From Chlorops oryzae (lineage: Eukaryota > Arthropoda > Insecta > Diptera > Chloropidae): a stretch of 64,000 bases of DNA. The stretch is taken from the NCBI GenBank assembly GCA_020466095.1, contig CM035808.1:76975026-77039025 (forward strand). Direction: 5' to 3'. Both the position numbers and the translations under genes were made by a program. Numbering within the stretch: position 1 is the first letter of the stretch; each line of letters begins with the position of its first letter. The notes under the pieces are model-generated. The model was not told the DNA's origin, searched no databases, and was given only the letters and a program-made list of their open reading frames with translations. Shown one piece after another: positions 21,168 to 33,239 of this stretch.

Positions 21168-21640
21168 TTTTTTATGACAATTTATTTTTCGACCAATTTA
21201 ACACTTACCAGTTTCTGAAAACAGTGGGAGTGGCAACCCACCCATAAAACCTCATTTCATGTTTTTGTAGAATTTCATTGATCTGGAGCGAACCCATTTT
21301 TTGGCCAAATAATTTATGGCATTGCAACACTGTGAGACGTGCTAAAAAAGGAATAAAGGATCGTGGGTTTGTAGCGCAACAGTCTCTAGGACCCCGTTGC
21401 TATGGATAGGAACATTTGTTGGCATGGTATCATACGAAAACAAAAATTGAGAGAGAAGTCAGTGAATATATGGAAATATGGTTGCTCTAAAAATAACTGT
21501 TGTTTGTGTGGTAATTGTTCCTCCTGTAGATGTTTTAGGTAAAGAGTTTAATTTTTAATTAGCCTTAATATGGAAATGTAAATAAGATCCTTAACAATAA
21601 CCAACATAGCATTCAAAATAAATACGTGTTTATTGTTATT
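21168..21640 (-). repeat. Unidentified duplicated block, copy 1
   Basis: About 470 bp matching 28697-29157 in the same orientation, with a few percent divergence plus small indels. On the minus strand it holds a degraded form of the ORF at 28730-29063 (YDTMPTNVPI-like, FPFYHVSQC, INYLAKK). A short A/T run lies at the 3' side of that ORF in both copies. Confidence 0.8.
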
Positions 21641-23600
21641 TTAAAACGATTTTTTTGCTGCACATTCTCAAAACAAAAATGTGTCTTCCATAAAAATTAT
21701 ATAATAAATATAACTCAAATTCGTGTTTCAGCTTTGCTGAACTCTACTGCAGTCAGTGCTTCTCGTAGGAACCAAGACTGGTCGCAATGTTACACTAGTA
21801 CAGTGACCAGTACAGCGAATGCACAATTGCAATCCGATCGCTGGCAGCAATAACAACAACGCACATTTTCAGCTCGACCGCTAACAACAATTAAAATATC
21901 ATGGACATAGCGGAAAGGCAAGAATATTATTATAACAACACACGTCAAGAGCCTTATGTAAGAGCAACAGAAACTCCAAAAGAAGCAGTGAGAACATCGA
22001 AATACTTTTATGTAACAACAACGGCAAGCGCCACAAATAACCGAAAGTCACAGCAATAACGCCGTTTCCAAAAGACAAGGAATGAAACCTGAGATCCAGA
22101 ACCTTGGGAACGGCTTAATGGAACGACGATCACGAGCACCAACCGGCGAGTCATCTTAGAGCATTACGACTTCCTAAGCTATGTTTAAGAGCTCGATCGC
22201 TGGAAACACCAACAACTACACTAAGCGAACGGAAGTAAAGGCAACAACAACAGTAAGGCAATGTTGGTTCAATTGTATCGAAGGTTGCGGTCAAGCTTAC
22301 GCAACATATTCGGGAAGAATCGACGACGATCGTAGACCGTTGGAATATTCAATATTGCAAGATCTGGAACAATGATCTATCTAAATGGAGCTTCAACCAC
22401 TGGAAGAGGACTTCTGCAAGCGTAATCACCAAAGCGCCACAACGGAGAAGTTCATAGAATAGTCATAAATAACTGTAAACTTGTATTGAATTTGACATAA
22501 ATAAAAGGATAACTAATTGAAATCCCTTGCGTTCCTTTTGTTTGCTTAAAGGACACCTTTATATTCCACAGTGTACTTGCCTGACGTGCGTACGTACCCA
22601 AATGCCACGGCGTTAGACAATTACACCGTAGGATATAACAGTTGTAATAAATTATACTGTGCTCGAATTCGGAACTTTTTTTTCAACAACGTACGAGAAC
22701 AGATTTTCTGGAAAGTGTCGAAACTCAGCTTTTTCGCACTCATGCTATTGTAAAACACAGCGGCGCCTCGTTTTACAACATTCACCACCCGTGCAAAAAA
22801 AGCTTCACTTCGACACTTGTATCGAAAATATCTACGAAAATCAGGGATCGAAAATAATAATAATGGCATTGATTTTTTAGCGAAAAAATTGTTGGGCATT
22901 ATTTGTTCTACGGAAACTTTAGATACAACAAATTAATTTGTTTTTTATGAATCACCTAAAAAAAAATAGAAACCTAAATTTGCAATTTTGATTTAAAAAT
23001 TGAGATTTAATTATTTATTTCTAATTTTTTTAAACATATTACAAAATAAGACTTATTTTCTAATACTTATAAATAAATTGAAAAATATCTCTTAAATCGT
23101 AAGATTATTTTTAAATCATTGAATAAGTGTTATAAATATTTAGATTTTTATTTCAAAGTAAGAATACAAGTGTTATTTTAAGATACTTATTTTGAAATCG
23201 AAATATAATAATTATTTCTGATAATGACTTGGGAAATTCCAGCCTGAATATCCAGCTACTATTCATGCAATACGTAAGTAGGAAATTACATGGGCAAAAA
23301 GAAGTGGACCGGTATTGTAAGGGTAATGTCTGAGCTATTACCTGTCAGGCCAACAGCCTTGCAATGACTTAGGCCTGAAAACGACACTGGGTATAAACGC
23401 TCATAGTACGCATCCATTAATATTTTTTTCCATATGCCGTTTCGTTCGAAAAATATGTAAAATGAATTTTAACTTTTTAGTTTTAAAATAATAATCAGAA
23501 ATAAAAGTTTTTTTCTCGATTTCAAAATGAGTATCGAAAAATAAGACTTATGTTATTTTCTTAGTTTGAAAAAAAAAAATCAAAATACATGACTTATTCT
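21641..23600. other. No recognisable gene; possible LTR-like stretch 21730-22600
   Basis: The 21730-22600 part is rich in CAACAA and has an AATAAA-type signal (ataaataaaagg, about 22499) followed by a CA terminus, reminiscent of an LTR, but no partner, PBS or coding region was found. A 53-codon ORF (21901-22059, MDIAERQEYYYNN) has no known relatives to me. 22900-23600 is AT-rich and empty. Confidence 0.4.
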
Positions 23601-23698
23601 ATGATTTAAAAACAAGTAAGAAAGCTAAAGTCGGTCAAGCCTGACTTTGAAATACCCAGCGTCCCGACATTATGAGCGCACTATGTTTTGCTTCTCTA

Positions 23699-24050
23699 TT
23701 TGTGGGCGTGGCAGTGGGAGGGCAACATAAATTATTTCCCTTCACCTTTCATTCGCCTTGGTGAACCTATGTTGCAAATTTGAAGCTTCTATGCCTTTTA
23801 CTTCGAAAGTCACGAAAAATCTTCGTTTGTGGGCGTGACAGTGGGCGGGCCACATAAAATTTTTTCCTACACCTTTCATTCGCCTTGGTGAACCTATGTT
23901 GCGAATTCGAAGCTTCTACACCTTTTACTTCGGAATTAACCAAAAATCTTCATTTGTGGGCGTGGCAGTAGACGGGCCACAAAAAATTTTTTCCTACACC
24001 TTTCGATCGCCTTGGTGAACCTATGTTGCGAATTTAAAGCGGTTTAACCT
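23699..24050. repeat. 127-bp tandem array, about 2.8 units
   Basis: The motif TGTGGGCGTGGCAGTGGG recurs at 23701, 23828 and 23955. Each unit also has CACCTTTCATTCGCCTTGG and TGAACCTATGTTGCGAATT. It follows a segment (23613-23670) resembling the starts of fly repeats (acaagtaagaaagctaaagtcgg). A matching terminus (tacgctgggtata, 24674-24690) suggests a non-autonomous element of about 1.1 kb. Confidence 0.8.
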
Positions 24051-24294
24051 CAGGAAAAATAGGATTTAAAAACGAACTTAAACTTTTTTTTAAATCAATT
24101 TAAATAATCTAAGCAAAAAATTACAAATTTTTCCAGTTAAAGTTCGTACAATTTTAAACCAAAATTTGTCTTAAATAAGAAATTGCTGGCTGGCCATTGT
24201 AAGCCAAAGATTGCTCTTTTAAGAATTTCATCACATAAAAAAAGTTTAGGTTTGTTTATAAATCCTATTTTTCCTGAGGTTAAACCGCTAATAA
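24036..24294. repeat. Inverted repeat pair of about 29 bp
   Basis: AGCGGTTTAACCTCAGGAAA and following bases at about 24038-24066 are matched by the reverse complement at about 24262-24291, enclosing about 195 bp. There is no coding potential inside. It may form a hairpin or be an internal palindrome of the 23.6-24.7 kb repeat. Confidence 0.7.
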
Positions 24295-24605
24295 GGTATG
24301 ACAAATGTACCACAGATTTGAAGTAAATTAATCGAGGATTTTGAAAAAAATTAGAAAAGTATGTGTTAATAAGACCTTTTTCCATCCAAAATGGCTCTCA
24401 AAGTAAAAAAATTGAATTTTTTTCAGAATTTTTGACTTTGACCGCTTAATTAACCATCATTGGCTTAAATTCTTACCATGAATTTAATTTTGCCTAAAAG
24501 CCCATAGAATTGGCTTTCAAACCGCTTAACTGTTTTTTTTTTTCTACGATGAACCGTTATAGTGGGAGAATTTTTTTTCTCGACTTACTGCCTAAAAACT
24601 TTAAG

Positions 24606-24631
24606 CCCCCCCCCCCCCCGCCCCCCCCCAA
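24606..24631 (+). repeat. Poly-C tract
   Basis: Twenty-five consecutive C residues broken by one G, in otherwise AT-rich DNA. It is either a hypermutable microsatellite or a consensus artefact. Confidence 0.85.
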
Positions 24632-24699
24632 CGCCCCTCCTTGTTACAAGACTTGCACAAAACTAATATACCCCGCTTACGCTGGGTATAATACATCTT

Positions 24700-27600
24700 A
24701 CGATTTAGAAGATATTTTTCAATTTTTATATAAGTATTAGAAAATAAGTCTTATTTTTTAATTTGTTGAAAAAAATTATGATATAATATTTATTTTTCAG
24801 TTTCCTTCAAAGAGTTTTGAAATAACTATTAAATGGTAACTTATATAATAAATCTTATAATTGTTGCGGTCTCTGATTAATATCTTAAAAACATTTTTTA
24901 TGTTTTTTTTTTTTAAGAATCAAATGTAAATATATTTCTTAAGAAGTTTAATTGTGCTAAAAACGTCTTTTCTTTAGAATTTTTTTGTAAAATGTACTTG
25001 ACAAAATCAATTTTATCCATAGAATGAGAGCACATAAATAGCACATAATTCTCACCTATAAACGATTTTTCGAAAAATTCGTTAAGTTCCAATTTTTGCG
25101 GTGTCAAGTTTGGTTGATGTCTGCATGACTTCTCAAACGATTTCTAGTCAGTTGTGATGTATTTGCCATAAAGCTACATTTTAGAAATCTCCTATATTGT
25201 ATTTGTATGATGTCTAGATGGCTTTTTAAACGATTTCTAGTCTAAGCTAGAACAACATATACCGCAGGAGTTTTTATTATGGGAATGTGATATATTTTAA
25301 GCTGAGGAAAAGGCATGTATGCAGTTGGCTAAGCCGATGTAACTTTACTTGGCATTGAGGCAAATTTGCAATAATAGCAAGAAATTTCTTTTTCGTTTAT
25401 TTTGCGTTTGACGTAATTTTATTATCGAAAGAAGCTTTTCGTTTGCACTTAAAGTATAGGCCGCAAACATTCCAATGATATTCCTAATTTCGTCAGATGA
25501 ATTCTCCATTTCTTCTTAATATTTCAATAAATGTAAGTAAACAAACAGATGTCAAACTTAAACACATATGCAAGTGGAAACGCAAGTGTTTAGTCGAGGT
25601 GCTTAAGCTAAGCACTTCAGATTTAAAGACGTGCTATTAAGTTTTACACACTTTAACTTGGCTTACTTTATAAAAAAAAAGCGGCATGCATTTGTACCAA
25701 ATTTTAGGCGATTTTGAAGGCTTATACCTTTTGCAGAAGGTTGTGGAGGAAATTCTCTTCTTTTGAATGGTAACAATACATACTTTACTTTTGCAAAAAA
25801 AAATAATTTTCACATTTTTTAACTTATATGAAATTTTCGTATAATTCTAGATAGGGAGCAAAAACTCTTAAATATAAAACTTTCAATGGGCGTCAAATCA
25901 AAAGCAGCTTGCCAGCCCTAACGTGTTTCATTTTTTTATGAGGAGAACTCGATTATGAAGTGTCTCGAATTTCAAGTCCTACGGTCTTTAAGTAAAAGCA
26001 AGTGCAGTTTTATCGGAGGAGGGCGTGGCATTGGGTGATTTGCCAAGATTTTCTCAAGCTTTCTTAATTTAGACTAGAGAAGTGTTTCAACTAAATTTCA
26101 ATGCCCTACGACCACTCCTATGTTTCCCAAGAAAGGTATGTGGCGGCCCTACTGTGCGAGGTGCAGTAAGCTCCCCAAGCTTCGTATATTACGTAAGCAA
26201 AAAGTGATTACGCTTGTGCTTAGGATGGATTTTATGCACCATTTAACTAAAAAGAAATTAATGTAGTGGTTATTTTTTAATATAGACATTTCAGGTTTTC
26301 CTTAAAAAGTTGGCCCCCACATTTGAAACAAATTTCAAAAGGAGAGTTGTGCTGGCACAATTGATCTTTGTTTCGATGTTCATAACAATATTTGAAACGG
26401 TAGCACTTTTAAGAAAAGGGCTTTTTTTAACGTTATTTTGGTGTAAACAAATTTAACATTTTAGTATTAAAAGTGGAATGTCTAAGACTTTCTTAAGTCA
26501 ATGCTCTTACATTGACAAAGGTTTTGATAAGAGAACTGAAAATCAAAATACAAGTTTTAAATATCATCAAATCAAAAGAAAATAAAAGACTTACGCGCAT
26601 GTCACAGAAATCGAATACGATTGAAAACGTTCGAAATCAATGAAATTTCCATACAAATTTAAGCTAAATCGAACGCTTTCTGTCGTATTCGATTTCTGTG
26701 ACATTCCCGTTAACCTAGGTTTGATGAAAAAATTAAGTTGTAGAGTTATTTCGAACCCATTTTGCCTTGATTCCCAAGTATTCTTGGACGCACGTTAATA
26801 GAGCTTTTTGTACTAGTATGATTACAAATAATTGCTTTGCGTGAGCTATTTCCACTTAAAAATCTAATACAACAATTAAAAAAAGTGTAAAAGCCAGCGA
26901 AATATTTAAAAAGTAGGACCGGGAGTTATCTCTGGTCGCAAATTACGATTTCAATGACAAGTGTCTTTAATTCCGAGCTTTTGATTTCAATGCACCTTAA
27001 AATTAAATAAAAAATTATTTATTAAAAATGCTTTACTCTACCTTTTTGTTGCAGTTTGACCAACTTTTAGGTCTTACTCTTAAAACATGTTTGAAGCGAT
27101 TTTTCCACTATTTTCGGCACTATACAATACCGGGTCTTGCTTTTATTTTATTCAAGTTCAGTTAAGACAAGTTTTAAGGGCAAACATGAAGCTAAAACAA
27201 AATTGTCGCACACATTTTAACCTTGAGTTTGCTATAACTTTATTTTGTGACGCAAGATGATTTCCAAAACTGAAAGGTTTTGATAAACGAACTACAAAGA
27301 ATTACTACCACGAAACTGAGACACAAAAATTTTTATAAGCTATTCTCAGCTATCAGTGAATGACGCACAGTGTTCGGAATACGACACAAAACAGTTCACA
27401 ATCAAAGTGACGTTTTTGAAAACCTGATTGCGTAAACTTTAAGCAAAACATTGATTAAGAAGAACAAAACATATATTTTTAATAATATTGTTTAAAACTG
27501 CCAACAAAGCATCGGATTTGCTTAGTGCGTATAGAAGAATGTTAAGGTTTATTATCCCAGAAGTGCACAAATCCAATAAAAAAATTTTTTTTTGGAATAA

Positions 27601-28690
27601 TACACAATATGAAGGCTTACAATACTTCTAACGCAACAATTATATGGATTTATTAAGATATATAGCACAAAATTAATAATTCAGAATCAAGGCACAAAAA
27701 TGTTGAAAGAATTATCGTGGGGTGTGTTTTTTCGCTGAATCTTTCGCTTTCACGAACTGGCTTTAATTTTTGGTATAACTCAAACACTTTAAGGACCCTC
27801 TGCACTAATTTTTAATCAGATAATTGAAACTGCTTCTGTTTATCTGACCGGCAAAGTGCGTAGGAAGCCATTCATATGAGAAGGCGCATACGTCATCCAG
27901 GTGCGAACATGTTTAAGACTAAAATTGCGAATGCGTGCCAGCCAATTATTCAGTAAATAAAGAAATATCATAGTTTTCCGGAGGTGTATAGATAAAGGAA
28001 AAGAAATTCTTGAAAACTCTAGAATTGACTGCGATTTGAAATTTATTTAAATATAACAGCAGAAGTACCCTTTTTTCTTTTTCTTAGTTATTATTTATCC
28101 CGTTTACAACGGGGAACGCTTTGTGGTCTTAACGATGCGACGAACATTTTCTTAAAGCCGACCTGCCGCTTGGCCTGTCGCTGTCTGTATCGCTTAAGAA
28201 GGAAGAGTGGAACCTACAGTTCAATGCTGACTCCGAACGGCAAATTTTATATGCAAATTGTTGCTTCATCGGTGAAATTGCCATGAACCACCGACCAGTA
28301 ACTGAATCTTATTCAAGATTAACTGAAATCTTGTGTTCACACAATTGGTTTTATGGGACCTAGAGTTGAAACCTACAATTAAACAGAGCTTCAAATGCGG
28401 GCACATCTTAAGACCTCTAAGTCTTAATAATATTTAGTGCAGTAGAACAACATTTGCAAGTTAAAGATATGCAAAAAACTTTAGTTGAAATTTGATTCCC
28501 ATATGCGGAAAAATAATAAACGAAAAACGATATTGCGGGAGGGAAATAAGAGAAATGAATGCTGTTGGACTTTAAAGACAAAGGAAAAAATAATTTTTTT
28601 ACAACAATCACCACAGTGGCGGTCTGTTATTTTTGTTTTGTTTTGTTTTGGAGAGGACTGCCCGAATTTGCTTCTGGTTTAAAAAAATTT
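24700..28690. other. Gene-poor AT-rich interval
   Basis: No recognisable gene. The only features noted are a 54-codon minus-strand ORF (25345-25509, MENSSDEIRNIIGMFAAYTL) of unknown nature, in a context with TTAAGC-rich repeats, and a 102-bp hairpin at 26601-26702. The ORFs at 28417-28682 look random. Confidence 0.5.
26601..26702. repeat. 102-bp hairpin with perfect 20-bp arms
   Basis: GTCACAGAAATCGAATACGA (26601-26620) is exactly complementary to 26683-26702. Weaker pairing continues inward (GAAAACGTTCGA against TCGAACGCTTTC), giving an arm of about 35 bp and a loop of about 30 bp. It could be a very short foldback or MITE remnant, or a transcribed hairpin. Confidence 0.85.
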
Positions 28691-28696
28691 TTTTTT

Positions 28697-29157
28697 TAAT
28701 GACAATTTATTTTTCGACCAATTTAACACTTACCAGTTTCTGAAAACAGTGGGAGTGCCAACCCACCCATAAAACCTCATTTCATGTTTTTGTAGAATTT
28801 CATTGGTCTGGAGCGAACCCATTTTTTTGGCCAAATAATTTATGGCATTGCAACACTGTGAGACATGGTAAAAAGGGAATAAACAGTCGTGGTTGTCTAG
28901 CGCAACAGTCTCTAGGACTCCGTTGCTATAAATAGGAACACTGGTTGGCATGGTATCATACGAAAACAAAAATTGAGAGAGAAGTCGCTGAATATATGGC
29001 AATATGGTTGCTCTAAAATTAACTGTTGTTGTGTGGTAATTGTTCCTCCTGTAGATGTTTAAAGTTAAGTAGTTTATTTTTAATGAGCCTAACTATAGAA
29101 ATGTTAACAAGATCCTGCACATTAACCTACATAGCATACAAATTAAATACATGTTTA
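28697..29157 (-). repeat. Unidentified duplicated block, copy 2
   Basis: Partner of 21168-21640. Its right end is cut by the long-TIR transposon. On the minus strand the ORF is followed by AATAAA-like sequence (aataaattgtcatt, about 28700) and an A/T run, giving the look of a transcript 3' end. Confidence 0.8.
28730..29063 (-). pseudogene. Unknown ORF in the duplicated block (possible last exon)
   Basis: The minus-strand frame is open from a possible splice acceptor (ctgtag or ctacag at about 29058-29063) to a stop after TPTVFRNW at 28730. It includes ILPYIQRLLSQFLFSYDTMP, PIYSNGVLETVALDNHDC, FPFYHVSQCCNAINYLAKK and HEMRFYGWVGTPTVFRNW. The second copy has the same frame with changes. Conservation of the frame between copies suggests real coding origin, either a transposon gene or a duplicated host exon. 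I do not recognise the family. Confidence 0.4.
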
Positions 29158-29160
29158 TTA

Positions 29161-29655
29161 GGGAGTAACGATTGGGAACTTTTTCTCTGAATCAAAGATG
29201 GCTAGTGATAAAAAGTTGCCATACCTTACAAAAAAAATTTGCATAATTTTTTTTTAACCCTTCCCCGACGCATCTTTATCACGTTATGTGAACGCAAAAA
29301 ACCGATTTTTTTTAAGTTATTGCTCCATAGCAGCTATATGTTTAAAGTGACGTCATTACAATGTAGGCACGATTTGTAGATTATTTAAATACAATCATTT
29401 TGATATATCGTTTGATGTTCCAAGATACCTTCTTACCGAGATATATATTTTTGAAAAAAAAATCTGAGATATAATAAATTTTTCTTTTATTTCATTTCGA
29501 ATTTTTTTCAAAAAAAGTATTCAGAATACGTTGTTAAGATGTTCTATTTTATTGTTTTTCTATATTCTACGTGTCTTTTGATATATAAAACTTAGCTGTA
29601 TGACTTTAAATCATAAAGTTATAGATATGAAATTTAAAAATAACACGATTTCCAG
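29161..29655 (+). repeat. Left long terminal inverted repeat
   Basis: About 495 bp, matched in reverse at 32335-32828 with roughly 85-90% identity by eye and several A/T-run length differences. The outermost 70 bp are nearly identical. Confidence 0.85.
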
Positions 29656-29689
29656 GAGCAAAATTTATATCTTTTATTTCGTTCAAAAT

Positions 29690-31953
29690 TTAAAGTTTCG
29701 GTTGGCAATCACTGTCACTTGTCGCTACCACAAAACTTTTTTTCAAAGTGGAAGATGGCATTAAGCATCGATTGCGAAGTTTTACAGTGATGTATCCCTC
29801 ACGCTGTGACTCAGTACAAACGTGTTTTGAAGCTTCAGTCACAATATTAACACATTTTTCTGCAGCTTGTGAATGGCACGGTAAGTTAAGTAGCTCGATG
29901 TTGAATTTAATTTCTTCTTGTGCAGTATTTTTTATTTTACCTTCGAACCCAGAATCGGTTATTCTGAATTTTGCCACTTGCTCGATATTTTCTTCTGTGA
30001 CCAAAAGATGGCGCAATATTGGTGGTGCCTGGTGCTTGGGTGGAATTTTCTGCCAGGAAATCATATCCACGTAGTCCTTACAGGAATAGCTCAGTAATGG
30101 TATCGTATACTCGCGAACAGCATCAACTGGAGCCTAGTGCAATGCACTCCCTGCATCCAGAATTTGACGATATGCTAACGCGCGAATCGGTTCTCGATTC
30201 TCATTACACATCGTCAAAAGTATATTTTCTGGATGGGCGAAATATGCATTCCGATAAATGCATATGTCAAAAGCTTGCATTAATTACGATAGCACAAGTG
30301 GTACGAGAAACCGTGACAGTTGAGTGAGTCTATAAACATGCAGAGCACCACTGATACAAGATGTATGACGCTTGACTTGTAGACTCATCGGGGCGTAAAC
30401 TCGCAATATATATTGAATGAGTTTTTTCAAGTCAGCGGATGGTTTCTTAGTACCAATGTAAACACGGCAAAGGCATTAGTGGCAAAGGCGTAAGTGAGAC
30501 ATTTTTTCTATAAATATGAATATTAAAGACGAGTATTGATTTCACATAGTCCACAATTTGTTCAATATTTTAGCTGCAGCCCGATGGTCAAAGTTTTCTG
30601 GTACGACTCCAGAAGAAATAATTCGGCAGATATCAATCAAATATTTATTGTCGGCACTAAGAAAAGCCGTATTAAATGATTGCAAATCTTCTTCAAACTG
30701 TTTAATTGGCATTTCTGTACATATTTTTTGTTTTCCGCCAATTGGCCCAGTGAAATTGTTTGAGTCTTTTGTTTGTCCTTCATATTTTCAAATCAAAACC
30801 CGCAATGGCAAATCGTTTGCGTGCAGCACACACAAACCATTGCACATAAGACTGAATTGAAAATTCAAATAAATGAAGAACACCACCTCTAACACCAACA
30901 TTAACAGCCGTGCCATCGCAACCAATCGCTTTATTTTCGATATTTCGACATTCTTGTCTATCAAACGATCCTGAATCGCTTTTATAATGGAATGCGCATC
31001 ACCATTTTCGACCGTAACATGCGAGAAAAACAGCGATCTGGGCTCCTGTAATATAGAAATGTGTTCTTCTGTGCATTTTTTAAGACGCCCAAATTCGTAT
31101 TTTTCTAATACGTCTTTTCTTCCATCGAGGAAGAGGGCATGAACAGTTTCTGCGCGGGTGATGCTTTCCACACTCATCGCTCGAAGTTTTTGACGAGCCC
31201 GATGTACCGTCATTCGATCGACAACCTATAGCTTATCTTCAGACGTTATTTAGCCGGCATCAAAGTAAGCTGCCGATACAATTGCTGCTGTGGCGGTGTC
31301 TGATATACCGTATTGGTCGGCTTTTTTCGCCACATTAGGAATAGGAAACCTGTTATAGGTTTCAGTGTGCTTTTCAACATTCTCTGGGACTATTTCAGAT
31401 TCTTCAGACGAAGTTGTCAAAGATAATTATGACGGTCCTTGTGTCGATAACAAATCAGAAAAGTCTGGATGCGCTCGCTTAGTCGGAAGAGATGTGGATT
31501 GCGTTCCGTACGCTGATCGATGAGAAATGCATGTTCTATCGCATTCACTTTATATGATTTCGGGCAACCGCATTGCTTAAGGTCGGGACACTTACAACTA
31601 AATATGTCAAAAAGTTTCAATGCATCGGACTAATAGAATGCACATTTTTCGTTGAAATATTTCCCAATGTTTTTCTTTTTTTGCGTCTTCACTAGCTTCC
31701 GGAATGCTTGATTCAATGCTTGCACTTTGGCAACACTTCTTCGAGAACTAATGGTTGGAATGGTTACTTTTCCCCACATTTCAATAACTTTTAGCGCTAT
31801 ATTTTTTTCGATTTCTTTCCATTCCAAGTTTTCATATTGTTTTGCGTACTGAAGCGCTAGAATTACGTCTCCACTTGTTGGTAAAATATTTACGGGCAGT
31901 TCGCGAGGTTTTTGCATAAGAGTCTCGACAGTTTCCAACCTTCGACAAAACAT
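29690..31953 (-). pseudogene. Putative transposase of the long-TIR element, heavily decayed
   Basis: The ATG at 31953 starts MFCRRLETVETLMQKPRELP. After one stop near 31630 comes a Cys-rich part (CKCPDLKQCGCP) and AFLIDQRTERN. Next are RAETVHALFLDGRKDVLEKY, IGCDGTAVNVGVRGGVLHLF, VLHANDLPLR, FTGPIGGKQKICTEMPIKQF, ADNKYLIDICRIISSGVVPE, LKKLIQYILRVYAPMS and YFAHPENILLTMCNENREPI, ending PSSTLKKSFVVATSDSD. Frame changes occur near 31417, 30870, 30835 and 30555-30070. The Asp residues in LDGRKD and CDGTAV and the acid in HANDLPL could be the catalytic triad; that is inference. I recall this pattern from unnamed repeat proteins of insects and Hydra but cannot name the superfamily. Confidence 0.65.
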
Positions 31954-32334
31954 TTTACTCTATTCGCTGGTTCTTTGAAAATAAATAGCCTTTAGGGATG
32001 TTGAGCAATATTATGAAACAAGAGATCGCAGTGATGCCAACTTGGTGCTTTTAGCGCTAAAATAAGTGGTTTTAGATAAATCGAAAATAGTAATATAGAG
32101 ACAACCCTCAACTGTTTGTTGTAATCTAGTAGCAACTACCGACGTTCTTTTGATAAAATTTAACCTTCACTATGTTAATTAAATTTAATTACCCGTTTTT
32201 AATTAATTTAGCGCTTTTTGCGATAAAAAAGTTGGTATCACTATCAGATCGTGTTACACTTCGATTACTTTAAAAAATTTATCGAAATAGTAAACGCCAG
32301 CGCAGCCCTTTATTGGTATTTTTGCATACCGAAT

Positions 32335-32828
32335 TCGTGTTATTTTTAATGTTCATATCTATAACTTTGTGATTTGAAGTCGTACAACTAAGTTTTATAT
32401 AATAAAAGACACGTAAAATATAGGAGAACATTAAAATAGAAAATTTTAACAACGTATTCTGAACACATTTTTTTTTTGAAAAAAAAAATCGAAAAGAAAA
32501 AAAAGAAAAACTTACTATATCTCCGATTTTTTTTTCAAAAATATATATCTCGGTAAGAAGGCATTTCAGAACATAAAACGATATATCAAAATGATCGCAT
32601 TAAAATTATCTACAAATCGTGTCTACATTACAATGACGTCACTTTAACCATATAGCTGCTATGGAGCAATAACTTTAAAAAAATCGGGTTTTTGCGTTCA
32701 CATAACGTGAGATAGGTGGGTCGGGGAAGGGTTAAAAAAAATTATGCATAATTTTTTTTTTAAGGTATGGCAACTTTTTATCACTAGCCACCTTTGATTC
32801 AGAGAAAAAGTTCCCAATCGTTACTCCC
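32335..32828 (-). repeat. Right long terminal inverted repeat
   Basis: Reverse-complement partner of 29161-29655, ending CGTTACTCCC at 32828. Confidence 0.85.
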
Positions 32829-33067
32829 TAATATATATACATATATTCATATTTATATTGATTTTATTTTACTTTTAGAATTTTCGCAGAGATTCGGCGT
32901 TTTGGCGATTGAGGAGCTAATCGAGACGTTGAGATGATTCCCTTTTTTGATGCGTCCCGGAGAGCTATGTTGTAAGTGTCGTCGCTGTAGATATTTATTT
33001 GATATTATTTCTCATTGACCTGTTTTTTAACTTTAACCCTCAACGGTTCCCTCAAAATGTCGTCGAA

Positions 33068-33235
33068 TTGGTTCTTGTGTATACGTCCGTAAACACAATT
33101 ATTTTTACCCTTAAAGATACCACAAATAAAAAAATTCGGCCGATTTTTCAATTGGTTCTTATGTATACGTCCGTATACACAATTATTTTTATCCTTAAAG
33201 ATACTGCAAATAAAAAAATTTGACCGATTTTCAGT
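33068..33235. repeat. 84-bp tandem duplication
   Basis: Two units start TTGGTTCTTGTGTATACGTC at 33068 and a near-identical version at 33152. Each ends in aaataaaaaaatt-type sequence. It lies just left of the second mariner. Confidence 0.85.
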
Positions 33236-33239
33236 ATAT

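Larger units (their letters stand above)
29158..32831 (-). mobile_element. 3.67-kb DNA transposon with inverted repeats of about 0.5 kb
   Basis: The ends start (TTA)GGGAGTAACGATTGGGAAC and are mirrored at 32808-32831. The inverted similarity continues inward for about 490 bp (29161-29655 against about 32335-32828), including the shared AACCCTTCCCCGAC and TGCTCCATAGCAGCTATATG. A TA flanks both sides if TTA is counted in the element; the duplication is not certain. The interior encodes a decayed minus-strand transposase-like protein. It interrupts the duplicated block ending at 29157. The superfamily is unassigned. Confidence 0.85.

Noticed and set aside
24913..25107. Short minus-strand ORFs in the 24.7-28.7 kb interval
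   Set aside because: No motif, no repeat partner, and length expected by chance in AT-rich DNA.
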